64,000 nucleotides of DNA from an uncultured Collinsella sp. (GTDB lineage Bacteria > Actinomycetota > Coriobacteriia > Coriobacteriales > Coriobacteriaceae). The notes beneath the pieces were generated by a model. It was not told the DNA's origin and made no database searches. It saw nothing but the letters and a program-made list of their open reading frames with translations. A program made the translations under genes and the position numbers. The stretch lies in the NCBI GenBank assembly GCA_902465265.1, contig CABQMF010000001.1:1-64000 (forward strand). The letters run 5' to 3'. The number at the start of each line of letters is the position of its first letter. Positions within the stretch are counted from its first letter, which is position 1. This document shows, one piece after another, positions 1-10,563 of the stretch.

Positions 1-119
1 GTACCAACGTGCGGTGAAGAACGGAAGAAGCCGGTAGTGCAAGCCGATAATTCAAGAATTCAATAAGCAGCGGTGTGAGAGAGCGCCGCATTACACGTAA
101 CTAGGAGCGTGGTTACACA
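1..119 (+). other. Leader region upstream of the PFL gene, incomplete
   Basis: This is the 5' flank of the PFL catalytic gene, cut off by the window edge. A purine-rich AGGAG lies about 12 nt before the ATG at 120. I cannot identify a convincing -35/-10 pair or a coding segment here. Confidence 0.4.
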
Positions 120-2171
<2,052 letters not shown>

Positions 2172-2172
2172 C

Positions 2173-2233
2173 TATTGTTAGTGCTATACTAACAATAACG
2201 ATTACTGATTAGCGCGCCGGTTTCGGCCGGCGC
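2173..2233 (+). other. Two hairpins between the two PFL genes
   Basis: Immediately after the pflB stop is a perfect 10-bp stem (2173-2182 with 2188-2197, loop gctat). A second GC-rich 7-bp stem follows (2214-2220 with 2227-2233, loop tttcgg). Neither is followed by a T-run, so they do not look like full terminators. They could set mRNA processing or stability, and so the ratio of the two PFL polypeptides. That role is inference. Confidence 0.6.
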
Positions 2234-2256
2234 CTATCGATCGAAGGAGACACATT

Positions 2257-2508
2257 ATGAAGGTTTCTGAAGTTTCCGAGACTCAGGCCGATAACCTGGT
2301 CCACATGCTCGACGCTTACGCCGAGAAGGGTGGCCATCACCTGAACATCAACGTCTTCAACCGTGAGACGTTGCTCGATGCTCAGGCTCACCCCGAGAAG
2401 TACCCGCAGCTGACCATCCGCGTTTCCGGCTATGCCGTGAACTTCCACACGCTCACCAAGGAGCAGCAGGACGAGGTCATTTCGCGTACCTTCCACGACA
2501 AGTTCTAA
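2257..2508 (+). CDS. Stand-alone glycyl-radical domain of pyruvate formate-lyase (GrcA/YfiD-like)
   Basis: This 83-residue protein is the missing C-terminal domain of PFL. It contains the glycyl-radical loop RVSGYA with radical Gly58, and flanking segments ([38 protein letters not shown]) that match the end of E. coli PflB. It has its own start and a strong ribosome binding site, GAAGGAG, 7 nt before the ATG. Its first 11 residues have no counterpart in single-chain PFL. E. coli GrcA is a related free radical domain, but there it only rescues a complete PflB. Here the upstream gene has no radical domain of its own, so this protein should be an obligatory subunit. The radical would be installed by the activase PflA (9745-10563). 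It is co-transcribed with pflB, 85 bp downstream. Confidence 0.92.
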   Translation: MKVSEVSETQADNLVHMLDAYAEKGGHHLNINVFNRETLLDAQAHPEKYPQLTIRVSGYAVNFHTLTKEQQDEVISRTFHDKF

Positions 2509-2530
2509 AGGGGTTTAACTCCCGCAGGAT

Positions 2531-2660
2531 CGCCGGGCCGCTTTGGGTTACTTTCCAAAACGTCCTCGGACATGCAAAGGGCTCCGCTGCGCGCTTCGCG
2601 CGGCGGAGCCCTTTGCGTCCTGCGGAAATGTTTTGGAAAGTAACCCAAAGCGGCCCGGCG
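2531..2660 (+). repeat. Long nested hairpin, family A copy 1 (after PFL)
   Basis: Perfect 31-bp arms (2531-2561 and 2630-2660) enclose a second perfect 14-bp stem (2574-2587 and 2603-2616). Between the two stems lie GTCCTCGGACAT on the left and GTCCTGCGGAAAT on the right. The element starts 22 nt after the stop of the radical-domain gene. Other copies of the same design are at 13534-13660, 18991-19120 and 25497-25617. It may end transcription or protect the 3' end of the message. Confidence 0.85.
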
Positions 2661-2774
2661 GGGGTCCTGTGTAGTCACCCTTTAGGCGGAACTCTCCTAA
2701 TTATTTGGATGAGTCGTTTACTTACTTGTGCTGTTACCGTCTTCCCGCTGTTGTTGGGGTATGCTTTGTTCGTA

Positions 2775-2789
2775 TGTAAACGTTTGACA
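2775..2789. promoter_or_regulatory. LacI-type operator upstream of the sugar regulator
   Basis: TGTAAACGTTTGACA has the AAACGTTT core with central CG that is typical of LacI-family operators (core 2778-2785). It lies about 20 bp before the regulator start. Related sites precede the GH32 gene at 3874-3959, so one regulator probably controls both and itself. Confidence 0.6.
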
Positions 2790-2809
2790 TGTTGATGGGG
2801 GAGGGTGCT

Positions 2810-3820
2810 ATGGCTCGCGAGGGCGCTCGTTCTAAGGATTCTGCTAAGCCTGGCATCAAGGAAGTTGCAGCGGTGGCGGGGGTTTCGCCTACTACGGTAT
2901 CTCGCGTGCTTAATAATCGCGGCTATATTAGCCAAGAGACCCGCGATAAGGTCCATGCCGCGATGGAGCGCATCAACTATACGCCCAACGATATCGCCCG
3001 TGCCATGCTCAACGGTCGCCTGAACCTTATCGGTATGATCGTTCCCTTTGTGAGCAGCCCGTTCCATGCTCAGGTTGTGCAGGCGGTCGAGCGCACGTTA
3101 GCGGAAAACGGCTTTAAGATGTTGCTGTGCAACAGCGCCAATCGACCCGATCTTGAGCGTTCCTATATTGACATGCTCCGCCGCAATATGGTCGACGGCG
3201 TCATCGTCAACTCCCTCAATATCGGTGCCGAGGCATATGCCGAGATGGGCTTGAGCCTGGTTGGCATCGACTGCGATCTTGGCGAGGGCTCTGTCCAGAT
3301 TGCAAGTGACAGCTATGGCATTGGCGAGCTCGCCACGCGCCGTCTGATTGATGACGGCTGCAGGCGTATCCTGTGCCTGCGCAGCAATAGCCGCATGCGC
3401 ATGCCTGCCAATAAGCGTACCGATGCCTACCTCGATGTTGTTGAGCAGGCCGGTTTGTCCGCGCTTGTCCGTGAGGTTGAGTTCGTTAAGCCCGACGACG
3501 AAAAGGGCGCGGTCGTTGCGAAGATCCTCGATGAGAACCCCGATATTGACGGCATCTTTGCGGGAGACGATACGATGGCGGCCATCTGTCTCAACGTGAT
3601 GAAGCAGCGCGGCTTGAGCGCTCCAGACGATATTAAGGTCGTGGGCGCGGATGGTGCCCGCCGAACAATGACGTTTATGCCTGACTTAACAACCGTACGT
3701 CAAGATATCGATCGCATCGGAGAGCTCGCGGCGCAATCCATCATCGCTCTTATTAACGGCGATAATCCCGAATCGAATATCAAGCTCCCCGTTGAACTCA
3801 TTGAGGGCAAAACCGCATAG
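2810..3820 (+). CDS. LacI-family transcriptional regulator of the sucrose/fructan island
   Basis: The 336-residue protein has an N-terminal LacI helix-turn-helix with hinge (GIKEVAAVAGVSPTTVSRVL, then NNRGYISQETRDKV). A periplasmic-binding-protein-like effector domain follows, with segments such as LNLIGMIVPFVSSPFHAQ, DGIFAGDDTMA and the late TTVRQDIDRIGELA motif. The start at 2810 is chosen because GGGGGAGGG lies just upstream; in-frame starts at 2789, 2792 and 2795 lack this spacing. An operator-like site precedes it, and similar sites stand before the GH32/PTS genes that follow. It therefore most likely represses its own gene and the downstream operon, with a sucrose- or fructose-derived sugar phosphate as inducer. 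The effector is inferred from the neighbours. Confidence 0.9.
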   Translation: MAREGARSKDSAKPGIKEVAAVAGVSPTTVSRVLNNRGYISQETRDKVHAAMERINYTPNDIARAMLNGRLNLIGMIVPFVSSPFHAQVVQAVERTLAENGFKMLLCNSANRPDLERSYIDMLRRNMVDGVIVNSLNIGAEAYAEMGLSLVGIDCDLGEGSVQIASDSYGIGELATRRLIDDGCRRILCLRSNSRMRMPANKRTDAYLDVVEQAGLSALVREVEFVKPDDEKGAVVAKILDENPDIDGIFAGDDTMAAICLNVMKQRGLSAPDDIKVVGADGARRTMTFMPDLTTVRQDIDRIGELAAQSIIALINGDNPESNIKLPVELIEGKTA

Positions 3821-3873
3821 TTCATCCCGTGCCAAAAGAATTCCTCAAACGCCTCTGATGACCGTTCACCGGC

Positions 3874-3959
3874 ATATGTCAACCGTTTGCCGACGACTGG
3901 AACTGCGAAAAGACGTATTGGTGAGAAAACGTTTGACATATGAAAACGATTGACATATC
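3874..3959. promoter_or_regulatory. Operator cluster and promoter of the GH32/PTS genes
   Basis: Three related sites occur: an inverted half-site ATATGTCAA with AACCGTTT (3874-3888), AAACGTTTGACATAT (3927-3941) and AAACGATTGACATAT (3944-3958). The repeated TTGACA words could also serve as -35 elements, so a bound LacI-type repressor would cover the promoter. The arrangement resembles the site at 2775-2789. Confidence 0.6.
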
Positions 3960-4003
3960 TTGCCATTGTACCGAGTTAGTATGTCGTGGAAAGGAAGTCT
4001 CGG

Positions 4004-5386
4004 ATGCACAAGGTGTATTACCAGCCTGAGGGAATTTGGGTAGGCGACATCATGCCGTACGGCGAGGACGGCACGTTCTATCTCTATCATCAGCGTGACA
4101 CGCGTAACCCCGAACCTTTCGGAGAGCCGTTTGGCTGGTCACTCGCTACGACCAAGGATTTCGTCAACTACAAGGACTTTGGCGAGAGCCTTGAGCGCGG
4201 CGGCGACGAGGAAGTCGACCAGTACATTTATGCCGGCACGGTGTTTAAGGTGGGCGACAAGTACCATGCGCTCTACACTGGTTGCAATCGCGATAAGGTC
4301 CGCGCACGTTTGATGAAGCAGGTTCTTCTTCATGCAACGAGCGACGACGCCGTCAAGTGGGAGAAGAACATCGCCGAGACGCTGCTTCCGCCCCAGGAGG
4401 GTTACGATGACCGCAACTGGCGCGATCCCTTTGTGCTTTGGGATGAGGAGAACGAAGAGTACATGCTCATCCTCGGCACGCGTGTGGGCGAGGACAAGCG
4501 TCTGATGACCGGCCGCCTGGTCAAGTTCACCTCCAAGGATCTGACCAACTGGGAGTTCCAGGGCGACTGGTGGAACCCGGGCCTGTACACCATGTTTGAG
4601 ATGCCTGATCTCTTTAAGATGGGCGACTGGTGGTACCTCGTCTTTTCCGAGTACAGCGACGGCAACAAGACCCGTTACCGCATGTCCAAGTCCATCAACG
4701 GTCCCTGGATTACCCCTGCTGACGACTCCTTCGACGGCCGCGCGTACTACGCCGCTCGCACCGCATTCGATGGCGAGCGTCGCGTTCTCTTTGGTTGGGT
4801 TCCTACGCGTGACGAGGGCGGCGACCCCAGCTCTTACCTATGGGGTGGCACCTTTATGCCCCTCGAGATCGTTCAGCGTGCCGACGGAACGCTCGGCACC
4901 AAGCTCCCCGACAGCATGCTTGGCGCCTTTGGCGAGGCTAAGGCAGTCGAGACCTTTGAGCTTTCCTGCGAGTCGGGCAAGGTCGAGCAGGTGCTCGCCG
5001 CAGATGCCGGCTCCACCTACTTGCTCGATGCCGACATTGAGCTCAGCGGTAACGCTGCCGGCTTCTCGGTCAAGTTCGCCGAGGACGCCGAGACCGGTCT
5101 TGCCTATGAGTTCCGCGCCAACCTGCGCGAGGGCAAGCTCGAGTTCACGCCGGCTCCCCAGTACCCGTGGTTCCAGGTCAACAACATGGGCCTCGAGCGT
5201 CCGTTGTTCTTTAAGGGCGAGGGCACTCACCATGTGCGTCTGGTCGTCGACGACGACATCGCGACCATCTTTGTCGATGACGTTGCGCTCAACGCTCGCT
5301 TCTGCAACAAGCAGGGCCAGGGTGTGGCGCTTACCGTCACCGACGGTGCGCTCAAGTGCGCAAACGCAACGATCGCGTCTCTGTAG
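4004..5386 (+). CDS. GH32-family beta-fructosidase-like glycoside hydrolase (divergent)
   Basis: This 460-residue protein has the five-bladed beta-propeller pattern of family GH32/clan J followed by a C-terminal beta-sandwich-like region. The likely catalytic triad is Asp15 in WVGDIMP (the position of WMNDPNG in classical invertases), Arg140-Asp141-Pro142 in NWRDPF, and Glu199 in FEMPDLF (classical WECPD). The nucleophile block and the Glu block both deviate from sucrose-6-phosphate hydrolase, so its substrate may be another fructoside or a fructan fragment. There is no signal peptide, so it acts in the cytoplasm. The ATG at 4004 is preferred over GTG 3986 because GGAAAGGAAG is correctly spaced. 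It is followed by the PTS gene and a canonical GH32 at 6985, under a LacI-type operator cluster. Confidence 0.8.
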   Translation: MHKVYYQPEGIWVGDIMPYGEDGTFYLYHQRDTRNPEPFGEPFGWSLATTKDFVNYKDFGESLERGGDEEVDQYIYAGTVFKVGDKYHALYTGCNRDKVRARLMKQVLLHATSDDAVKWEKNIAETLLPPQEGYDDRNWRDPFVLWDEENEEYMLILGTRVGEDKRLMTGRLVKFTSKDLTNWEFQGDWWNPGLYTMFEMPDLFKMGDWWYLVFSEYSDGNKTRYRMSKSINGPWITPADDSFDGRAYYAARTAFDGERRVLFGWVPTRDEGGDPSSYLWGGTFMPLEIVQRADGTLGTKLPDSMLGAFGEAKAVETFELSCESGKVEQVLAADAGSTYLLDADIELSGNAAGFSVKFAEDAETGLAYEFRANLREGKLEFTPAPQYPWFQVNNMGLERPLFFKGEGTHHVRLVVDDDIATIFVDDVALNARFCNKQGQGVALTVTDGALKCANATIASL

Positions 5387-5431
5387 CGGCAACGAACCGT
5401 TTTATGATTTAGAAAAGGAATGGAGAGGAAC

Positions 5432-6883
5432 ATGGACTACAAGGCAGTGTCCCAGCAAGTCGTCGACAACGTCGGCGGACTGGAGAACATCGAGGGCGCC
5501 ACGCATTGCGTGACCCGTCTGCGTCTGGTGCTGAAGGATACGAGCAAATACAACAAGGCCGAGCTCGAGAACATCGATGGCGTCAAGGGCGTGCTGTACA
5601 ACAGCGGCCAGCTCATGATCATCTTCGGTACCGGTACCGTCAACAAGGTTTACGATGAGTTTATGGCTCTGACGGGCGTTAAGGAGATCAGCGCTTCCGA
5701 GGTCAAGGGCGCCGAGGCGGACAAGAAGGGCAAGTTCTTCTCGGTCCTCAAGGTATTCTCGGACATCTTTATCCCCATCATTCCCGCCTTCGTCGGCGCT
5801 GCAATCATCATCGGCCTTAAGTCGCTGATCGTTGCCAACGGCCTCTTTGGCATGGAGGGCAGCCTCGCCGATCACAGCGAGTTCCTCAAGAACCTCGCAA
5901 GCTTCTTTGCCATTATCGCCACCACGTTCGACTACCTGCCTGTCCTGGTTATGTACAGCGCAGTCAAGCGTTTTGGCGGTAACCCGATCCTGGGCATCCT
6001 CGTCGGTATCGTCATGGTTCACCCGAGCCTTATGAACCGCAACACGTTCGTTATGGACCCGACGGGTGCTGAGTACTGGAACTTTGGTCCGCTCTCCATT
6101 CCCATGGTTGCTTTCCAGGGCGGCGTGTTCCCTGCAATTCTGACCGCCTGGTTTATGGCCAAGGTCGAAAAGATTGCCCAGAAGTACATCCCCGAGGTCG
6201 TTTCGTTCGTCTTTGTCCCGACCGTTACCCTGATTCTTGCTAACGTCGCCCTGTTCACCGTGTTCGGCCCGCTCGGTAACCTGATCGGTGACGTCCTCGC
6301 CGGCGTAATCGATATCCTGTACAACAGGATGGGCGTCTTTGGTGCCTTTGTCTTCGCCGCGTTCCTGCAGCCGCTCGTCGTTACCGGTACGCATCAGTTC
6401 ATCCAGGGTATCGAGGCAAACCTTGTTGCCACGACTGGCTTCAACTACATCCAGGCCATCTGGTCGGTTTCCATCATCGCCCAGGGCGGCGGCGCCATCG
6501 GTATGTACCTCATTCACAAGAAGCACTCCAAAGAGCGCAACATCTGCATGTCGTCCTTTATCCCGACGCTGGTCGGAATCTCCGAGCCCGCTATCTTTGC
6601 TGCAAACATGCGCTATTCGATCATTCCGTTCATCTGCGCATGCATCGGTGCAGGCTGCGGCGGTGCCTTCGTCAAGCTCTTTGAGGTGCGCGCTATCGGT
6701 CAGGGTCTGACCGGCGTGCTTGGCCTGCTCATCGTCACGCCCGAGACCCTCGTGTGGTATGTGGCTGGCAATCTCATCGCCTTTATCGTGCCGATCGTCT
6801 TGATCTTTGCCTACAACAAGGCAAAGGGCGTGCCGACCACCGATGAAGAGGGCGCTGGCGCTGGCTTCGACGTTAGCTTCTAG
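5432..6883 (+). CDS. PTS sucrose/beta-glucoside-type EIIBC component
   Basis: This 483-residue phosphotransferase permease has EIIB at the N-terminus, with phosphorylated Cys26 in GATHCVTRLR. After a linker, an EIIC domain carries about ten hydrophobic helices and the GTHQFIQGIE-type sugar-binding region. No EIIA domain is present, so phosphate must come from a IIA encoded elsewhere. It imports a disaccharide, most likely sucrose, as its 6-phosphate. The ATG at 5432 is chosen because GGAGAGGAA precedes it; the in-frame ATG at 5420 has no room for a ribosome binding site. The gene lies between two GH32 enzymes, which would cleave the imported sugar phosphate. Confidence 0.9.
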   Translation: MDYKAVSQQVVDNVGGLENIEGATHCVTRLRLVLKDTSKYNKAELENIDGVKGVLYNSGQLMIIFGTGTVNKVYDEFMALTGVKEISASEVKGAEADKKGKFFSVLKVFSDIFIPIIPAFVGAAIIIGLKSLIVANGLFGMEGSLADHSEFLKNLASFFAIIATTFDYLPVLVMYSAVKRFGGNPILGILVGIVMVHPSLMNRNTFVMDPTGAEYWNFGPLSIPMVAFQGGVFPAILTAWFMAKVEKIAQKYIPEVVSFVFVPTVTLILANVALFTVFGPLGNLIGDVLAGVIDILYNRMGVFGAFVFAAFLQPLVVTGTHQFIQGIEANLVATTGFNYIQAIWSVSIIAQGGGAIGMYLIHKKHSKERNICMSSFIPTLVGISEPAIFAANMRYSIIPFICACIGAGCGGAFVKLFEVRAIGQGLTGVLGLLIVTPETLVWYVAGNLIAFIVPIVLIFAYNKAKGVPTTDEEGAGAGFDVSF

Positions 6884-6922
6884 TTGAGCCGTTCAGTGTA
6901 ATCTGAGGATAAGTCCATTTGA

Positions 6923-6960
6923 GGAAGGGCGTTCGACTCGTGTGAGTCGAGCGTCCTTCC
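6923..6960 (+). other. Intercistronic hairpin between PTS and sucrose-6-phosphate hydrolase
   Basis: A continuous 17-bp stem (6923-6939 with 6944-6960, including two G-U pairs) has a 4-nt loop. CCCC and not a T-run follows, so it is more likely an mRNA stabiliser or partial attenuator than a complete terminator. Confidence 0.6.
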
Positions 6961-6984
6961 CCATAGACGAGAAAGTCAACGGCG

Positions 6985-8427
6985 ATGTTAAATCAAAAAA
7001 ACAAGGTGACACGCGCGGACTATGAGCAGTGGCGTGCCGGACAGGATGAGACGGCGGCTCGCATCGCGTCCGACCCCGATAGGCTTCTGTTCCATGTGGA
7101 GCCTGAGCTTGGCTGGCTCAACGACCCCAACGGTTTGGTTCAGATTGGTGATACGTATCACATCTATCATCAATACGATCCTTTCGATGCTGCGCATGGC
7201 GGTCCAGTGCTTTGGAACCATCTGACGACAAAGGATTTTGTGACGTACGAGAATCACGGCCCCGTGCTGTTCCCCGATTCCGATTTGGATTCGAGCGGAG
7301 CGTATTCTGGTTCTGCCTTTGTACGTGATGGCAAGATTCACTACTTCTATACCGGCAACGTCAAGCATTTTGACCGCGATGATTACGACTACGTGTTGAC
7401 GGGCCGTGAGCAAAACCAGATTCATATGGTTGCCGAGAATCCCGACGAATTGGGCGAGAAGCGCATGGCTGTTGGACCAGTCGATTACCCCGACGATATC
7501 GGTACGCACGTGCGCGACCCCAAGATCCTTGAGCACGATGGTATCTACTACATGGTTCTGGGCGCTCGTACGAAAGACGACCGTGGCTGCGTGCTTGTCT
7601 ATACCTCGCGCGATCTAGAGGTCTGGGGCTATGCGACGCGCATTGAGCTGGACGAGAACTTTGGCTTTATGTGGGAGTGCCCCGATCTGTTTGAGCTCGA
7701 TGGCGAGCTTATTCTCGTTTGCTGTCCGCAGGGTGTGCCTGCCGATGGTTGGCGTTACCGCAATCCGCATCAGTGCGTGTGGTTCCCTATCGAGGCCGAT
7801 TGGGAGGCGCCGAGCTTTAAAATCGTCAGGCAGGGCATGCCCCCGATGGTCGATGCCGGTTTTGATTTCTATGCTCCGCAGTCCTTTGAGGATGCTGCAG
7901 GCCGGCGTTTGATGATCGGATGGTCGGGTTGCCCCGACGCGACAGCAGAAAACCCGACGGTGGCGCGCGGGTGGCAGTGCGCGTTGACGGTGCCGCGAGA
8001 GCTGAGCATGCGCGATGGTAAGCTCTGCCAGCAGCCGGCGCACGAGATTGAGAGGATGCGCGGCGGCTGCGTTCGTGCTGTAGGCGAAGAGACCGTCGAG
8101 GAGCCGGGACGCCTGTTTGATGTCGTGGTTTCCTGTGAGGGCGCCAAGATGATCGAGCTCGAAATCCGCAAGGGTGTCTTTGTGCGTTATGCGGAGGGGA
8201 TGCTTACCCTCGATATGGGTAATGAAGGCTATGGGCGAGACCGGAGGTCGATTGAGCTCAGCGAGCTTCGCGACCTGCGCGTGCTTTCGGACACTACGAT
8301 GGTCGAGATTTTTGCCAACGGCGGCGAGGCAGCACTTACGAGCCGTACCTATTCGCCGGCGGTTTCGGCGATGGGGTTGCATGCCGAGGGTGCGGCGTCG
8401 ATGGATTTCTACCGTCTCGCGCATTAA
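6985..8427 (+). CDS. scrB: Sucrose-6-phosphate hydrolase (GH32)
   Basis: This 480-residue cytoplasmic invertase cleaves sucrose 6-phosphate to glucose 6-phosphate and fructose. The GH32 triad is complete: nucleophile Asp47 in WLNDPNG, transition-state Asp178 in HVRDPK, and acid/base Glu231 in WECPDLF. A C-terminal beta-sandwich ends near the SMDFYRL segment. The length fits the family (about 470-490). The gene follows the sucrose-type EIIBC, which supports phosphorylated sucrose as substrate. The ribosome binding site is weak (GAGAAAG), and an intercistronic hairpin lies upstream, so its expression may be lower than that of the permease. Confidence 0.93.
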   Translation: MLNQKNKVTRADYEQWRAGQDETAARIASDPDRLLFHVEPELGWLNDPNGLVQIGDTYHIYHQYDPFDAAHGGPVLWNHLTTKDFVTYENHGPVLFPDSDLDSSGAYSGSAFVRDGKIHYFYTGNVKHFDRDDYDYVLTGREQNQIHMVAENPDELGEKRMAVGPVDYPDDIGTHVRDPKILEHDGIYYMVLGARTKDDRGCVLVYTSRDLEVWGYATRIELDENFGFMWECPDLFELDGELILVCCPQGVPADGWRYRNPHQCVWFPIEADWEAPSFKIVRQGMPPMVDAGFDFYAPQSFEDAAGRRLMIGWSGCPDATAENPTVARGWQCALTVPRELSMRDGKLCQQPAHEIERMRGGCVRAVGEETVEEPGRLFDVVVSCEGAKMIELEIRKGVFVRYAEGMLTLDMGNEGYGRDRRSIELSELRDLRVLSDTTMVEIFANGGEAALTSRTYSPAVSAMGLHAEGAASMDFYRLAH

Positions 8428-8703
8428 CCGTGCGTGGAACACGATTGGACTTGCTGGGCGGAATGTGTCGTAGTTGCCGCAGCGAACTACCGTTTATCGC
8501 GTATAGCTACCGTTTGCGGAGTAAGTAACACCTATTAATAAACCGTGTAAAATCTCAGGTAAGCACGGAGTTTTCCAGGGAGACGCTGTCCTTTGTTGTG
8601 TGCAAGGGGCGGCGTCTCTTTGGCGCTCTGCCGCCGTTGTGCAACAGTGCGGCGGCGCGTGCCATGTATTGAAAAGCCAATGTCGAGATGGGTCGTGATA
8701 ATA
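8428..8703 (+). other. Intergenic region between scrB and degV
   Basis: No gene is seen. Two imperfect direct repeats around CTACCGTTT occur near 8485-8515. A hairpin with arms 8578-8586 and 8612-8620 follows, enclosing a GC-rich loop. The hairpin may terminate the sucrose transcript or form the leader of degV. Confidence 0.4.
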
Positions 8704-9558
8704 ATGGGCAAGTACGTAATCGTGGTTGAGTCTGGGTCGGATGTGACGCCGGAGCTCTGCGAGCGCTACGGCATCGTGCGCGTGCCCATGCACGTCACAG
8801 TTGGCGACGAGACCGTTGAAGATGGTTCAATCGATCCGCTCGAGATTTACTCGCGCTGCAACGAGCTCGGTGTTATGCCTAAGACGAGTGGCTGCGCGCC
8901 TGCGGATTTTGCTCACGTGTACGACCGCATTCACGCTGAGCAGCCTGACGCGACCATTTTGCATCTTGCGTATTCTGAGGCCACGACTTGTTCGCATCAG
9001 TCCTCCAAGATTGCGGCCCAGGGGCGCGACTACGTGTTCTCCATGGACACGCGTTTTGTCTCGGTGGGCCAGTCGCTCGTTGTCGTCGAGACCGCCAAAT
9101 ACATCGAGGCTCACCCCGATGCCACCGTCGACGAGATCTTTGCTTTTACGAATTCCGTCATGGACCGTGTGTTGCTGGGCTTTGTTCCTACCGACCTAGC
9201 CTTCCTTAAGGCGGGCGGTCGTCTGTCCAACGTGGCATTCCTTGGCGCCCACCTGCTCAAGATTAAGCCCTGCATTGAGGTGACGGGCGGCAAGTTCGTG
9301 GCAACCAAGAAGTTCCGCGGCTCTATGCTCAAGTGCGCCCGCGCCTTTATTGACCACATGGTTGCGAAGGGCGAGATTGACTACTCGCACATTGGCCTGG
9401 CGTATTCGGTAGGCCTTTCCCAGGAGCTGCGCGACGACATGGAAGTCTATGCGCACGACCTGGGCTTTAAGGACATTACCTGGACTCAGGTCGGCGGCGT
9501 CATCTCGAGCCATTGCGGCCCGACCGCCTTCGGCGCGGTGCTCACGCTCAAGGCGTAA
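8704..9558 (+). CDS. DegV family fatty-acid-binding protein
   Basis: This 284-residue DegV-fold protein carries the typical opening (YVIVVESGSDVTPE), a TSGCAPADF loop with the conserved serine that contacts the lipid carboxylate, the SSKIAA and DTRFVSVGQ region, and a late AYSVG-type segment. DegV/FakB proteins bind a fatty acid and present it to a kinase for phosphorylation. No FakA kinase is visible in the window. The ATG at 8704 matches the normal family N-terminus; an in-frame ATG at 8680 would add eight unconserved residues. It is probably monocistronic, ending in a hairpin at 9592-9620. Confidence 0.88.
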   Translation: MGKYVIVVESGSDVTPELCERYGIVRVPMHVTVGDETVEDGSIDPLEIYSRCNELGVMPKTSGCAPADFAHVYDRIHAEQPDATILHLAYSEATTCSHQSSKIAAQGRDYVFSMDTRFVSVGQSLVVVETAKYIEAHPDATVDEIFAFTNSVMDRVLLGFVPTDLAFLKAGGRLSNVAFLGAHLLKIKPCIEVTGGKFVATKKFRGSMLKCARAFIDHMVAKGEIDYSHIGLAYSVGLSQELRDDMEVYAHDLGFKDITWTQVGGVISSHCGPTAFGAVLTLKA

Positions 9559-9591
9559 GGCCTGGCGTCTATCGATTTCTATTGCCTCGGC

Positions 9592-9620
9592 GGCGGGCGG
9601 GTTGCGACAGCCTTCCCGCC
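9592..9620 (+). terminator. Probable terminator after degV
   Basis: GGCGGG (9592-9597) pairs with CCCGCC (9615-9620), and GTTCTTG follows. The T-run is poor, so confidence is moderate. Confidence 0.45.
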
Positions 9621-9744
9621 GTTCTTGCGTGGGGCCAAATAGAACAGCCCAATTGACCGCTAAACCGTTTCGCCATCATGCATATGGGCTAGAATGACTC
9701 TGACATTTATGTAGCTAAAACCAATGAGAGGCAAGGTAGCGGGA

Positions 9745-10563
9745 ATGGCTGAGATGACGCTCGAGGGTGTGGACGCTCGTCCCGAGGACTCTGCGTTTGC
9801 CCTGGGCCGCGTGCATTCGATTGAGACGATGGGAACGGTCGATGGACCCGGCATCCGCTTTGTGGTGTTTGTTCAGGGCTGTCCCATGCGCTGTGCGTAT
9901 TGCCACAACCCCGACACCTGGTCGGTTAACGGCGGCACCATGGTGACCGTCGAGCACCTGATGGACGAGTTCCAGAGCAACCATGAGTTTTACCGCAGCG
10001 GTGGTATTACGGTGTCCGGCGGCGAGCCGCTCCTGCAGCCTGAGTTTTTGGCCGACCTGTTCCGTGCAATGCACAACAACCCCGATGGTCGCGTGCATAC
10101 CTGCTTGGATAGCTGCGGCTATGCGTTCGATCCCGCGCATCCCGAGAAGTTCGATGCCGTACTAAACGAGACCGATATGGTGCTGCTCGACATTAAACAC
10201 GCCGATCCCGTCGAGCATAAAAAGCTGACCGGTTGCGATCCCGCACGCATTCTGGCGTTTGGTGATGAGCTCGCGCGTCGCAAGATCAAGGTTGTTATTC
10301 GTCACGTGGTGGTGCCGGGCATTACCGACACAGTGGAGGAGTGCGAGGCACTCGGTCGTCTGATTGCCCCGTGGCATAACGTGGTGGGCCTGGAAATGCT
10401 GCCGTATCACACGATGGGTGTCGTCAAGTACGAGCAATTGGGCATTCCCTATAAGCTCGAGGGCGTTCCACAGATGGATACCGCGCGCATGCCCGAGCTG
10501 CGCAACGCCGTCATGACGGGTATGAAAAAGCGCCGCGCGGAACTCAAAAACGCCATCGGCTAG
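9745..10563 (+). CDS. pflA: Pyruvate formate-lyase activating enzyme
   Basis: This 272-residue radical SAM enzyme uses a 4Fe-4S cluster and S-adenosylmethionine to place the glycyl radical on PFL. The cluster cysteines are Cys46, Cys50 and Cys53 in GCPMRCAYC, just after VDGPGIRFVVFVQ. The SAM-binding GGEP equivalent is VSGGEPLLQP. The ATG at 9745 fits the AGGCAAGG ribosome site; ATG 9724 would add seven residues. In most bacteria pflA sits beside pflB, but here the two are 7.2 kb apart and separated by the sugar island. Its substrate should be Gly58 of the separate small subunit at 2257. Confidence 0.93.
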   Translation: MAEMTLEGVDARPEDSAFALGRVHSIETMGTVDGPGIRFVVFVQGCPMRCAYCHNPDTWSVNGGTMVTVEHLMDEFQSNHEFYRSGGITVSGGEPLLQPEFLADLFRAMHNNPDGRVHTCLDSCGYAFDPAHPEKFDAVLNETDMVLLDIKHADPVEHKKLTGCDPARILAFGDELARRKIKVVIRHVVVPGITDTVEECEALGRLIAPWHNVVGLEMLPYHTMGVVKYEQLGIPYKLEGVPQMDTARMPELRNAVMTGMKKRRAELKNAIG

